From Leucaena leucocephala (taxonomy: Eukaryota; Streptophyta; Magnoliopsida; Fabales; Fabaceae), in the NCBI GenBank assembly GCA_037074615.1, contig CM073542.1, positions 15,888,001 through 15,952,000 of the forward strand: a stretch of 64,000 bases of DNA, given 5' to 3'. Shown one piece after another: positions 13,075-23,689 of this stretch. The notes beneath the pieces are model-generated. The model saw only the letters and a list, made by a program, of their open reading frames with translations, was not told the origin of the DNA and did no database searches. The position numbers were made by a program, and so were the translations under genes. Position 1 is the stretch's first letter, and each line of letters begins with the position of its first letter.

Positions 13075-14167
13075 CATGGTGTATTAGATATTATGGCTCA
13101 AATCTCATTTTCTTCCTTCTTTCATACTAGGTGCTTTGCCGTGACCGCATAGGCATGACGTCTCCTTTCGGGCGTCTGTACTAGAAATTCCCTTTACAGA
13201 GACCAGCACAAAGCAACCCTTTAGTGCAGCTTGATCAAATAAATTATAGTGCCTTGAATGTCCTAGATTTGCCCATATACACTTTTCTCATGGCTAATCT
13301 AATCCCTCTTGAGTCAGTATATAACTCAGATAGCCTCCACTTATGCATAGTATCCACACTTATGAAATTAACAAAATAATATCATAAGGGACCAGTCACA
13401 GACACTAGCATGGATATGTATATTCTGGCAATCTTTCTTTCGCCCATATATCATTTTGATATGAATCATCCACTTTCCTAGCATAATATCTTCGGTTCAT
13501 ATATAATTTGACCATAAGACATATACCAAAGTAGCAATCGCTGAAAAATACCTCCAAAATATTGTCAAAGTCAAAGGACATTTATGAAAGGATTATACCT
13601 TTCTGGAACTCACACAACAATGAAGCAGGGATTGATTCTCTTGCTTTCCATTTGCGGTTCTTTAGCACATGTGGTATGAATCACATGTTACGGTGTTCCT
13701 CTTATCCTTAAAGAGTGTACGTCGTTTTGATTCTATCAATCACACCGTACAGACTTAAGTCTAGACACTCTTAGTATCTAAACCCAAACTCTTCAATTAT
13801 ATTCACATAATATGATGTCAATTTTGAAGAATTTGTCATCTGGCAACAGGTTTTATAGATGTGAGAACCCATTGTTCGATCCATACCCTTACTCATAGAT
13901 CTCATCTTGACTCACTGCACTTTTAAGCCAAGGCGACACTTATTGTGTTTCTTCTCTACCATATCAGCACTCTTGCTATTTTACTGGTGAACACATGTCT
14001 CATCTTTGAACGCTTCTATAGCATCAAAGGCGGTTGCTCGTGTGAGAGAGCTACCTCTTTCAACCTGTACGACATACTAGACATTGTATACTTTTATCCA
14101 GACATGTAATAATAAATGACATGATATCATTAATAAAAAATAAAAGTATTACATACAGTCTGTAACT
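13075..14167 (-). other. 3' non-coding segment of copia C
   Basis: About 1.1 kb between the RNase H stop and the polypurine tract, unusually long for a compact copia element. I see no ORF over 60 codons and no recognisable domain. Confidence 0.5.
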
Positions 14168-14848
14168 TTATATTTTTAACATGCCAATGGCTTTTACATG
14201 TTTCTCGAATGTTTCTTTGCCTATTGGCTTGGTCAGGGGATCTGCAACCATACACTTGATTGAAATGTATTGTACAGTTACAATTTTCTGTGCTATATAA
14301 TCCCTCATAAAGTTATATTTTATATCAATGTGTTTGGTCTTACTGTGATACTTAGGGTCTTTTGTGTAGGCTATAGCTGCAGTATTGTCACAGTGTATCA
14401 ATACCGGATTGGTACTCTCGTTCCCAAATCCTAGGTGCTCGATAAATCTCTTCAGCCAAACAGCCTCTTGCGCTGCTGCAGTGCATGCAACAAACTCAGA
14501 TTCCATAGAGTGTAAAGCAATGCACGTTTACTTCTTGCTACTCCAACATATGGCACCGTTGTTAAGCAAGAAGATGTATCCTGAAGTCGATCTTCGTTCT
14601 TCTTCATCACCGCCTATATCAGTATCAGAATATCCGATTAGGCGTAGATCGCTTCCTTGATAACACAATGCATAGTTAGCTGTGCCCTTTAAGTATCTCA
14701 AGATCCTTTTCACTGCTTTCCAGTGTTTCTCACCAGGGTTGGACTGGAATCTGCTAACCAACCCCACGACATAACAAATATCTGGTCTTGTACACATCAT
14801 TGCATACATCAGGCTACCAATGACACTTGCATATGGAACTATTTCCAT
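14168..14848 (-). pseudogene. Copia C: reverse transcriptase end and RNase H
   Basis: The minus-strand frame carries the end of the copia RT (VPYASVIGSLMYAM, CTRPDI, RILRYLKGT) and then RNase H motifs: YSDTDIGG with its acidic residue, STSGYIF, SSKK, MESEFVACTAAAQEAVWLKR, HCDNTAAI, HSKTKHIDIKY and ADPLTKP. The ORF ends at 14168 after MLKI. One stop at about 14526 sits where copia proteins normally read KKQ, so a CAA to TAA change is likely. RNase H removes the RNA strand during reverse transcription in the virus-like particle. Confidence 0.9.
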
Positions 14849-15847
14849 TTACTTTTTATCTGATTCAGTTTTGGGACACATGTCAGAACTCAAGGCCACT
14901 CCAGTGGCCACAGGGATATCCATGGGTTTGCATTCACTCATATTGAATCGCTCAAGTATCTTATTGATATAATTCTCTTGTGAAAGAGTGAGGATTCTCT
15001 TGGAACGATTCCTTTGAATCTTGACTCCAAGTATGTATTCCGCTTCACCCATGTCTTTCATCTCAAAGTTTGATGAAAGCCATTCTTTAATATCTATCAC
15101 AGAGTCAAGACTATTTCCAGCTAATAGTATATCGTCTACGTATAAGGATAATATCACAAAGTTACCCTTAAACCGCTTAACGTAGACACAATGGTCTTCC
15201 TCTATCATCTGGAAGTTATATGAGGTAATCGCCTTATGAAACCTCAAGTACTACTGTCTGGATGACTATTTTAATCCATAAATAGATCTTTTGAGTTTAC
15301 ACTTCTTGTGTTTAAACCCTTTTTCAATGAAACCTATTGGTTGTTCTATATAGATTTCTTCATCCAGATCACCATTCAGGAATACGGTTTTTACATCCAT
15401 CTGATGTAACTCTAAGTTTAAACTGTTTACTATTGCCAGAATAAGTCTTATTGAATTGAAGCGCACAACAGGTGAAAAAGTATCCTCATAATCTATACCT
15501 TCCTGTTGTGTATATCCCTTTGCAACCAATCGAGCATTGAATTTGTCAATTGATCCGTCTACCTTTCTTTTGATTTTGAGAACCCACTTGTTCCCAATGG
15601 CTTTACGCCCTTTTGGCAGATCAACCAATTCCCAACCTTGATTTTTCATCATTGAGTCCATTTCCTCTTTCATTGTTTTCTTCCATTCCTCCTTTGCAGG
15701 ACTTGCTAAGGCCTCATGAACAGTGCGGGGTTCATCATCCCCTTCTGGAGTAACTAAGAGTGCTTCTCCTTCTATTTGGAAGCGTCTCTTTGGAACACTT
15801 TCCCTGTTACTCTTTCTGGTAGGAGCAATTTGCTTATCTTTTCTCAT
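14849..15847 (-). pseudogene. Copia C: reverse transcriptase
   Basis: This is the polymerase domain (RVT_2). In order it has EEWKKTMKEEMDSM, NQGWELVDLP, KWVLKIKRK, ARLVAKGYTQQEGIDY, DTFSPVVRF, MDVKTVFLNGDL, the broken IYGLK*SSRQ*Y segment, the intact active site YVDDILLAG (near 15130-15155), LGVKIQR and LSQENYI. The two stops after YGLK fall where relatives read YGLKQSSRQWY, so they look like CAG to TAG and TGG to TAG changes. A third stop lies before MEIVPYAS at the edge of the next block. All pieces share one reading frame. It is probably inactive because of the stops. Confidence 0.92.
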
Positions 15848-15907
15848 TTGTTCCAGTCTTTGTGTTGACCGTTCTTGGCTCCCACTCAGATTGACATGCC
15901 TAGACGA

Positions 15908-16921
15908 TTATGGTTTGTCAATTTGTTCTGCACTGTCTTGTTTCTGAGTCTCATAAATAGATACAGTGTGGTCAACATCTCCCCTACTGGGAAACTCCGT
16001 CTCAATAAATATAGCATCTCTTGATTCTGTTTCAGTCACTGTTCCATCTTCAATTTCACTTATGAATACATATCCTTTTGAGGGTTCAGAGTACCTTATA
16101 AAAATATATTTCTTCCCTCTAGGACCCAGTTTCCTATGTCTATGAGAATTGTCATGGATGTATGCCGCCAAGCCCCAAGGTCTAAGTATGCTTAGATCTG
16201 GTTGACGTTTGGTCCATAACTCGTAGGGTATGGAAGTGACTGATTTTGAGGGCACACGGTTAAGTATGAAGGTTGCTGTTAATAAAGCATCACCCCAATG
16301 TGAAATTGGAAGGTTTGCCTGAGCCATCATAGACCTAACCATGTCTAGAAGAGTTCTGTTTCTTCTTTCGGTAACCCCATTCTGTTGAGGTGTGCCAGGG
16401 ATAGTTAGTTGCCTAATAATCCCTTTTTCTTCACAGAGCTGTTTGAATTGATTTGAAAGTTATTCACGACCTCGATCAGTACGTAATGCCTTGATTCTTT
16501 TGTCCATTTGATTCTCTACTTCATTCACGTATCGTCTAAAACACTCTAGTGCCTCAGACTTATGTGAAATCAAATAGACATGACCATATCGTGAAAAATC
16601 ATCAATAAAGGTAATGAAATACCAAGCTCCATGTCTTGCCCTCACACTCATTGGACCGCAAATGTCAGAATGGATTAATTGCAATGGGTTTTCAGCTCGT
16701 ATTCCCTTACCGAATGGTTTCCTGGTAGCCTTACCAGCTAGACAGCTTTCGCATAATGACATATCTATGTTAGGGATCACCCCCAACAAGCCTTCTTTAG
16801 CCAGTTTAATCATTCTATTTTGATTAATATGTCCTAGTCTAGCATGCCAAATATTCATATCAAGATTATTTGAAGTAATAGCAAAGCAATCATGAACATT
16901 AAAATCATTAGCAAGATCCAA
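15908..16921 (-). pseudogene. Copia C: integrase
   Basis: The block begins with the GAG-pre-integrase zinc-binding region (WHARLGHINQNRM ... CESCLAGK, the HHCC pattern). It continues into the rve catalytic core: HSDICGP has the first Asp, FIDDFSRYG the second, and the TPQQNGVTERRNRTL region near 16345-16400 has the Glu. The C-terminal part keeps WGDALLTATFILNRVPS, PYELW and GPRGKKYIFIRYSEPSKGY. One stop (RGRE*LSNQF) lies where a tyrosine codon is usual. Integrase would insert the cDNA; the 5 bp TSD fits its staggered cut. A stop before the RT block sits in the variable linker. Confidence 0.9.
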
Positions 16922-17340
16922 AATAAAGAAGCTTTGAAACCGAAAAGCTGAACCATAAAATATTGAGTTACTACAAATGTCTGCAATTTTATCATGAAAG
17001 TTTACATTAAACCCAAAGTCTAGTAAGCAAATTACAGAAATTAAATTCCGTCAGATGTCAGGAGCATGAAGCACATCATGCAGTATCAAGGTTTTTCCAC
17101 TACGTAAAACTAGTTTGCAAGTGTCAATGCCTCGAACCTCGATCCTTGCATTATTGCCAACGAAAAGCCACTTGCTTTGATATGGCAACCGACGGTATTC
17201 TATGAAAGATCCTCGATCTCGACTTACGTGGTCTGAGGAGCCTGAGTCAATAATCCAAGAAAAAGAAATAGGTTCTGTCAGAAAAACAGTGCTAGAAACA
17301 AATGAGACATGTGAATTCACTATTACCTTTTCGCTCTCAG
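16922..17340 (-). pseudogene. Copia C: aspartic protease
   Basis: The minus-strand frame contains WIIDSGSSDHVS, the D-S-G active-site motif of copia proteases (D-S-G/A in most), then VRGIDTCKLVLRSGKTLILHDVLHAPDI. A stop follows PDI where relatives read PDIRRNLISV. That fits CGA to TGA at a CpG. The frame then reopens as RNLISVICLLDFGF and leads into the integrase. The protease would cut Gag-Pol inside the particle. Confidence 0.88.
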
Positions 17341-18189
17341 CCTGTTTAGAACAGTCACGTGCGAAATGTCTCATTTTCTGGCAGGCAAAGCATTTGACCT
17401 TCTTTAGGTCTAGCTTTTTCTTGCCTCCTTTCTTTCCCTTCTTCTTGAACTGTTGCTTGCCCTTCTTGGGTGGAAGACCGCCTCTCTTCCCATTTTTATG
17501 AGATTTCTTGCCCTTTTTGGATTCAGGCTTTGATTGGGAAGGACCAGTACCTTCGGTCAAATAGGCTTGTCCAGTGGCTTTATAAGCCTCCAGACGTTCT
17601 TCCTCTAGCTACAAATGCTTAGCTACATCACTGAAAGTAATGATATTTTCATTATGGGTCAGATTAACTTTCATGTGCTCCTAACTGGCAGGGAGCGATC
17701 TGATGACAGCTTGCACTTGCTATTCGTCAGATAGATTATGTCCGGCTTCCTTCAGTTCACGGATCATTGTGGACATCTCTCTTAGATGTTGCCTCATAGG
17801 ATTATTTGATTTTAGCTTATAGGTATCGAATTTAATCGTCAACCTTCTAAGCTTAGTCGTTGACACTCCTCCAAACTTATCCTTTAAGGCAATCCACATT
17901 GCCTGTGCCGTTCTATGTGTCTCAAACTCACACATTAAGTCATCAGCCATTGCACTCAAGAGAGTGATTCTTGCAATGCTATTCTTCTTTTTCCAGGATT
18001 GGTAAGCTTCCTAGTCTTTCCTATGTTGGGCCGTATTGCCAGCCTCAGGTTCTACCATGGCCATTGTTAATGGCTCAATAGCATCCTGCTCTTCTAGAAT
18101 ATATTGGACCTTTCGGTGCCAAATATCCCAGTTGTCCCCGTTGAGTTTTTCCCCTTGTTTAATTCAGCAATAATGTTCTTTGATGCCAT
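17341..18189 (-). pseudogene. Copia C: gag with CCHC zinc knuckle
   Basis: The likely ATG is at 18189 (MASKNIIAELNKG). A one-base deletion in the G/A run near 18160 shifts the frame; after it the frame reads NGDNWDIWHRK, typical of copia gag (DUF4219/UBN2 region). It continues EAYQSWKKKNSIARITLLSA, AMWIALKDKF and LTIKFDTYKLK. A very lysine-rich stretch leads to the zinc knuckle VKCFACQKMRHFARDCSKQ (CX2CX4HX4C) at about 17345-17400. At least four in-frame stops are present, most explained by TGG to TAG or CAG to TAG. Gag would form the virus-like particle and bind RNA. Confidence 0.9.
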
Positions 18190-18649
18190 TGTTCAATATC
18201 GGTTCTGTGACAAACCTTTCCCATATTAATTTATTGAACCATAGAACATTTAAGTAAATTTACATATATATATATATATAGCACATGTAAAGTATACAAT
18301 GTCATGTACTTTTATTAATTTTTGATCGGAAAATAATAATATCACTAGACCCATGATCAGGAGAATACATTTGTACCTCCCATCACACAAGCACTAGTAA
18401 CGCCATCATTCTCTATCAAAATTAATATAAGAACTTTTCTTATGAAATTTTGCTTTTCAGAATACTCATCATCTAAAAAGCCTCCCAATTATAAAAAAAT
18501 ATACATGAATCATAACATATAAAGAATTAAAATGAAACATGTTTCTCTTGCATACAAGGCATGTAATTATAATAAGTCTTTACAAAGAAAGAGTATAAAA
18601 GTATGTCTTTAACAAAGTAAAGCAATGGAAATTAAAGTAAAAACATACA

Positions 18650-19324
18650 TCATTTGATATGAGTTTTACAATATTCTAACATTGTTTTTCTTATCTTCTT
18701 AAGCTCTCGAGGTGGCTTTTTAAGGTTAGATACAAATTCTATTCTTGTAAGCCAATTTTTCTTTCTGATACGTCTTAAATTGGGCTTTCCTCTAACTCTT
18801 GTAGCTCTTATAAATTCCATTATGACTTTTAAGTAGAATTCAGTATGCTTCTTATCAGTCATTCCTTCAATGTATTTACCAATGAAGCCATTAATACCTT
18901 TCATGTTTGTTAACATAGCTGCATCTCTTTCAGCTATGCTCATGGCCAAAATAGGAGTAAGAGGTTAGTTAACTTCATCTCCATCCTCAATTTGAGATTC
19001 ACCGTTAAGAGTAGGCACCATCTTGGAGTTTAAATCTGAAGACACCATTAAAGGCTGTAGAGGAAGTGGTTCGATGGGGAATAATATTTCCAAGCACGGT
19101 CCGAAATCATCTTTTTCTTTTGGTTCCTCTTGTGGAACTTCCTCCATCAACTCCTCTGGGTCTTCTTCAGAAAGATTATCAAGATCTTGCTCTGGATCCT
19201 CCTCAGGTTCCCCTTCGGGATCATCTTGAAGGTTTTCCTCTAGGTTATTGAACTCATCCAAAAATGAGATATCATCATTTAAAGTATATCCCAGATATTC
19301 AGTGCTAGATGAAGTCATTTTCAC
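18650..19324 (-). pseudogene. Unknown ORF upstream of gag in copia C
   Basis: Two ORFs in one frame are separated by a single TAA near 18966: 119 codons from ATG 19324, then 99 or more codons ending at 18650. The first part (MKMTSSSTEYLGYTLNDD...) is strongly acidic, with repeated EEDPEEL/EEPKEKDD-type runs. The second (about from MAMSIAERDAAM) is basic, with RKKNWLTRIEFV, KPPRELKKIRK and no cysteine knuckle. It lies inside the 2.1 kb leader between the primer-binding site and gag. I do not recognise the family. It could be an extra retrotransposon ORF, a captured host fragment or a chance frame; its length and skewed composition favour a former protein. Confidence 0.45.
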
Positions 19325-20269
19325 CTAAATAATAATACATATTAATTATCATAATTTTCTAGAATTTTTAAACACAAAAAAATGCCAGAAAATACACTGA
19401 ATATTCATAAATAGGTCCAAAATTGCCTCCCAAATTAGGCAAATTATATGTCAAAATAAAGATCTTAATTTTAAGGATTTTTAGGAACAAACCGCACCTC
19501 AATCGGAGGTCCCACGCTCCCTCACGCGCCCCAAGAAGGAAAAATTCAGAAAAAATAAAAAAACTGAATGAAGCCCACTCTCGGCTCTGGCGCGTGTACT
19601 ACACATACCATTCTGGTGCTGCCACGTGTCACTGCCACGTGTCGCCACCAGAATTTCCCCAGATAATATATATATTTTTTCAAAAAAAATAAAAAAAACG
19701 ATTTTTTTATTTAATTAAAAAAAATTTGTTTTTTTTGTGGGCCTCTTGCAGCCCAAACTTGTTTTTGTTTTTTGGTTTTTTGTTTTTTTTGTGTGACTGG
19801 GCTGGACGTAGCCCAGTCCGCATGAACAGTGCAGCGAGTATAATTTTTTTTTAATAAGAGGTAAAACGGCGTCGTTTTGGGGGATGAACAGTGTCATCCC
19901 CTACCTCCAGCCGGGTCTGCACAGACCCGACTGGAAAACAGGTCGGGTCCGACGACCTGACTCATTTTTCATCCATAACTTCTTCGTCTGATGTCCGATT
20001 TTGACGTTCTTGGTATCATTTTCTTTGTTTTTTCGTGCTCTACGCAATGGGATAATTTTCAAGGCCTAAAAACTATTTTCTAATGACCCAATTTCAAAAA
20101 CAAAAATTTTCAATTCGGTTTACGTTGAAAATGCTTCTCTTTATCGTTTAAATGCATGTTCTATTCATATTATCACTAAACAAACACTTTAAGACATATA
20201 CATGCAACAGAACAGTGCATAACTAGAAAAAAATGAAAATACAGAGAAGCATGCGGAAGCGAATAAACA
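19325..20269 (-). other. 5' leader of copia C
   Basis: Non-coding DNA between the primer-binding site and the upstream ORF. It has A/T-rich homopolymer runs (19670-19860) and GC-richer patches such as CACGTGTCACTGCCACGTGTC (a repeated CCACGTG-type G-box) near 19621-19644. No protein domain is seen. Confidence 0.5.
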
Positions 20270-20283
20270 TGCTCTGATACCAC
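20270..20283 (-). other. Primer-binding site of copia C
   Basis: Directly after the CCATCA end of the 5' LTR the minus strand reads GTGGTATCAGAGC. It matches the plant copia primer-binding motif TGGTATCAGAGC, complementary to the initiator methionine tRNA 3' end. Confidence 0.95.
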
Positions 20284-20637
20284 TGATGGTTTTGGGGCGT
20301 ACCTGGAATCATTTTCTTGACACACTAGATACCCACACGTAACTAGAGCACCCTGTATGGACTCTGGTTCATTTTTACAACAAATGCACCAGAAGAAAAT
20401 GCAAAAATAGAGCGTCAAAAACAGAGAAGTATATGTTCTACCACACACCCCATTTCTGTCCGTGTATGTAGATATATATAGCCTGTGGGAGGGGAGTTAG
20501 ATAATTGTATCTAACTCCCTCTGTTTTGAATTCAAAACATTCCCCTTCAACTGCTCCTCACGGCTGGTTGTCAACGGCTCCCTGTTTTTCATCGGTCGGG
20601 TCTGATCCACCATGGGTGGATCGCCCGTTTTCTTACA
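20284..20637 (-). repeat. 5' LTR of copia C
   Basis: 354 bp with TG...CA ends, the same length as the 3' LTR. A minus-strand ORF inside it (with CGYLVCQENDSRYAP) also occurs in the other LTR and is only LTR sequence. The next bases, 20638-20642, are the GTCTT duplication. Confidence 0.95.
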
Positions 20638-20689
20638 GTCTTGATGAAGGTTCATATTTCTTTTGAACCACAAAGTATTGATTAAGATA

Positions 20690-21418
20690 ATAATACCTCT
20701 TAGGAGACTGAAATCATTATCTTTTGAACCACCATGGCATATTCTTCCAACCTGTTCTTATTGCGAACTAGCTCCTTTATGTATTTGAGATAGGCCGGCG
20801 TTTCTGTTAAGGCTTATTTGAAGGGTACATTAATGGGAATGTTCCTTAACATGAGAAGAAACTTCTGGAAGCTTGAATCTGGGTCTTTAATTTCTTTTGA
20901 AGACCTTCAAGATATGGGATGGAGATGCATAAGGTTTGATTTCAGACTTAGAAGGACCACCGTCAGTTTTAGGCCTCTCAATTACATCTCCATCGTTCTT
21001 CTGATCAGTTTTAGTCCCACTGTCAGGTTCTTGAGGTTCTTTACCACTCCATAAGGTGATTGCCATGACTTCTTCCCTAGGATTAACTTCAGTATTGCTA
21101 GGAAATTTATTTTGACCTTGTCTAGTGAGCAAGTTAGCCAAATTGCATAATTGAGTTTCTATGTTTTTAATAGAATTGCCCATTTGCGACTCAATGTTCT
21201 TCACGGAAGCTTGAATTGATGCAACTACTTGCTTGAGTTGGTCAATTTCTTGATTCATGCTCTTCATGTGGTTGGCTTGGTGAGTGGCCATTTGAGCCAA
21301 AGCCTCCTACAACTTTGTTGTGCGATCTTTAATAGAATTCTTTTCTTGTTGGAAGTTTGGCGGTGTTTGTGGTCCATGAGGAGCAAAGTTTTTCCAAGAG
21401 AAATTTGGATGATTCATC
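20690..21418 (-). pseudogene. Gypsy A: gag C-terminal piece
   Basis: From 21418 the minus strand reads HPNFSWKN. This continues the gag reading NDPYSNTYN-x-GWR that ends at 28075, on the other side of copia D. It then runs, through one stop, MATHQANHMKSMNQEIDQL (coiled-coil-like), SQMGNSIKNIETQLCNLANL, FPSNTEVNPREEVMAITLWS and PYASPSHIL. This is the hallmark C-terminal part of Athila/Tat-type gypsy gag (QLANLL ... PSNTETNPREQ ... AITLRSGK). Beyond a stop near 20885 it decays into the region before the protease (VKEHSH, ELVRNKNRLEEYAMV). Copia C has cut it at 20638. Confidence 0.85.
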
Positions 21419-21902
21419 TGTGACATATTTATTAATATTATTATAACTATTTAAATATTAATTAGGATAATTAATAAATATTTATAAGTGTGTGCCTAGT
21501 CATTTGGGCAGAGTCCAATGTGAATTATTGATTCAGTTTATTAAAATTATTTTTTTTGATATTAAAAATAAACAATTGAGAATTATTCGTGCGATAGTTT
21601 CTGAGTTATATAACGATAACATGTTTTCTTTGTTCACTTTTGAAAGCTCCCCATTGTAGCAGTACACAAATTGTTATCATTATGCCGAATCACCAACTGG
21701 ATAAACTTGTTATTTATCTAATAGTATTATCTAATTAACATGTCTAAGATCCAGTTATAATTTTTTCTCAGATCAATTAAACTAATGACGAGAGGTATTT
21801 ATAAGCCTTCAGTTGCATCTCATATAGGTTTTATACTTATATATATATATATATCATAATTTGAATTGATTATATTGTGTAAGAGATATTTATATTCCAA
21901 CA
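21419..21902 (+). repeat. 5' LTR of copia D
   Basis: Starts TGTGACATATTTATT and ends TATTCCAACA. It matches 27596-28074 over its length, with many substitutions and small indels (for example a TA microsatellite at 21839-21854 that is shorter in the 3' copy). Confidence 0.88.
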
Positions 21903-21904
21903 TA

Positions 21905-21917
21905 TAGCATCAGAGTC
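21905..21917 (+). other. Primer-binding site of copia D
   Basis: TAGCATCAGAGTC lies 2 bp after the LTR end. It differs at a few positions from the plant copia motif TGGTATCAGAGCC (initiator Met tRNA). Confidence 0.7.
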
Positions 21918-22048
21918 TTGTTTGAGACTCCCTATCTTTCTTATTGATCTCTAATCCTTATGAGAAATAATATGAGATAGAATATGTGATAGAAGGATTT
22001 TTAGAGATTATAATTTGTTGATTTTTTTTATTATAACCTATTTATTCT

Positions 22049-22053
<5 letters not shown>

Positions 22054-22082
<29 letters not shown>
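22054..22082. repeat. (TA)n microsatellite
   Basis: About 14 uninterrupted TA units in the leader of copia D. Confidence 0.95.
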
Positions 22083-22084
<2 letters not shown>

Positions 22085-22106
22085 ATGAGAGATATTACAA
22101 AATTAA

Positions 22107-22544
22107 CTAATAGAAAAGAGAGAAAGGGAAGCAAGACGTCAAAGCTCTGCGACTGTGCTTTCTTGGCGCGTCATCATATTCCTCTTCACTATCAGAGGCT
22201 TGACCACCGTGGAGGCTAGGGCTTGCTTTTCCAGCTTCAAACATGTCTTTTTTCCCCTCTTCATCCATCAATGACTTGCCCAATAAAAACCTTTTGGATC
22301 TGCAGGTCCCAGGCACTGTGATTAGGCCGAAATCTTTTTCTTCTTTGCTTCTGTGCTGGGCTACAATCATTGGGCTGTGCATTATTATTATTGTATTTTT
22401 TTTGCCTGAGAAGAGCTTGTTGGGTTGGAAAGCATTTATCAACATATTTTTCTTTTCCCTAAAATCAGTTTGAGCTATACAAATGTGTATATATATATTG
22501 GTTTTTGGTTGGCTTTCTGGACCTGCGTTTTCGTCCCTAAACAA
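22107..22544 (-). pseudogene. Antisense GC-richer fragment in copia D leader
   Basis: Between the primer-binding site and gag of copia D the sequence becomes richer in GC at about 22130-22400. It is open on the minus strand, against the element's own direction. The frame contains KDFGLITVPGT, DEEGKKDMFEAGKASPSLHG and ASDSEEEYDDAPRKHSRR, an acidic cluster followed by a basic one, as in many nuclear proteins. The upstream half (IYIHICIAQTD...) looks like non-coding sequence. I do not recognise the protein. A host exon captured by the retrotransposon is one explanation; chance is another. Confidence 0.35.
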
Positions 22545-22970
22545 AATAGCTTTTTTGTTTATGAAAAAATGTATTTGGGTCTGGATTTTTTCTCTAGACT
22601 CTTGTGCTTGGGTTCTATTTTTAGACTTTTGAGTATAGGTTACTTAATTTTATTTTCAAAAAATTATTTTATGCCATTTAATTTGATTTTCATAATATTT
22701 TATTTAAAATAAATTAATAAAGAAAAATTAATTTCTCTATTATTTTTTTTCTATTTGAAAAGGTGATTATAAATTTTAATTTTTTATATTATTTAGTTGA
22801 TTTTGTACATTAATTTATCTTTTGGCAATTAAATTAACTATTTAATTTTTATAAATTTTTTTGAGTTAAAATTAATTATTAAACATTTTTGGCTGCATGA
22901 AATAGTGAAAGAATTTAGATTAAATTATTTAGTCATATTTATTGATTAAATTAATTAATTAAATACTCCA

Positions 22971-23420
22971 TTAAGTTGTATATATTTGGATTTATATGTA
23001 CGTTAGTGATATTTATGATTAACATACAATTTTATTAGAAGTAGTCACAATATTCTTATTTTTTGAATTTTATTGCATGCATTAATTAATCACAATATCC
23101 TTATTTAAAATATCATTTGTAATTAAATGTATAACTATGATTTATCTTTACCCACAAGTAGATATATCATAATTGTACATTTCATTAGGGTAAGAATTAA
23201 ATGCTATATTAAGTTGTGCATATTTAGATTTTTAATGCGCTTGAATGATATTTATGATTACTTAAGAAGTAGCTACAATATCCTTATTTATTGGATTTGT
23301 TGCATGCATTTATTAATCATATGGATTTGAAATATCAATTGTAATTAAATGTATAACTATACTCTATCTTTGCCTACCGGTAGATACTCATAATTGTACA
23401 TTTAATTAGGGTGGGATAGA
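22971..23420. repeat. Tandem duplication of about 238 bp in copia D leader
   Basis: Copy 1 (22971-23208) and copy 2 (23209-about 23420) share TTAAGTTGT, GATATTTATGATTA, GAAGTAG, TTGCATGCATT, TGTAATTAAATGTATAACTAT and CATAATTGTACATTT in the same order. A trace of a third copy (TTTGCCCACAGGTA) lies near 23517. Confidence 0.75.
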
Positions 23421-23689
23421 ATGATCTTTTTATTTTCTAAGTAATCCACATGTATTAAAAAAGTACAAACGCATTCTAATTCTATCACTTGATATAAATA
23501 CATGCTATGCTAATGCCTTTGCCCACAGGTAAACATTGGAGATACGTATTTGTACTACTTGAGTGCTACATTTGTACTAATTATGCATACATGGCACAAT
23601 GACTTGTGATTACTTTAAATTCTTACTCATGAGCTTATTTGTACATTTGCCTGTTTTTATTTTGTAGATCCAATTGCTAGCCCAAAATT

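Larger units (their letters stand above)
12708..20637 (-). mobile_element. Ty1-copia retrotransposon C, nearly full length
   Basis: The element is 7.93 kb with two 354 bp LTRs and a perfect target-site duplication GTCTT (12703-12707 and 20638-20642). In transcription order (minus strand) it has the 5' LTR, a TGGTATCAGAGC primer-binding site, a 2.1 kb leader with an extra ORF, then gag, protease, integrase, reverse transcriptase and RNase H, which is the copia order. A 1.1 kb non-coding segment, a polypurine tract and the 3' LTR follow. All pol domains are in one frame and are broken by single stop codons. Its right flank is gag of gypsy element A. Confidence 0.95.

Noticed and set aside
17202..17501. 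99-codon plus-strand ORF
   Set aside because: Antisense shadow of copia C gag and protease, which carry clear CCHC and DSGS motifs.
19023..19251. Serine/glycine-rich plus-strand ORFs
   Set aside because: Shadow of the acidic minus-strand ORF of copia C: GAA/GAT-rich codons read backwards give serine-rich frames.
18650..19324. Endogenous plant pararetrovirus as the source of the upstream ORF
   Set aside because: No movement-protein, coat or caulimovirid RT motif is visible nearby, and the frame lies between the primer-binding site and gag of a complete copia element.
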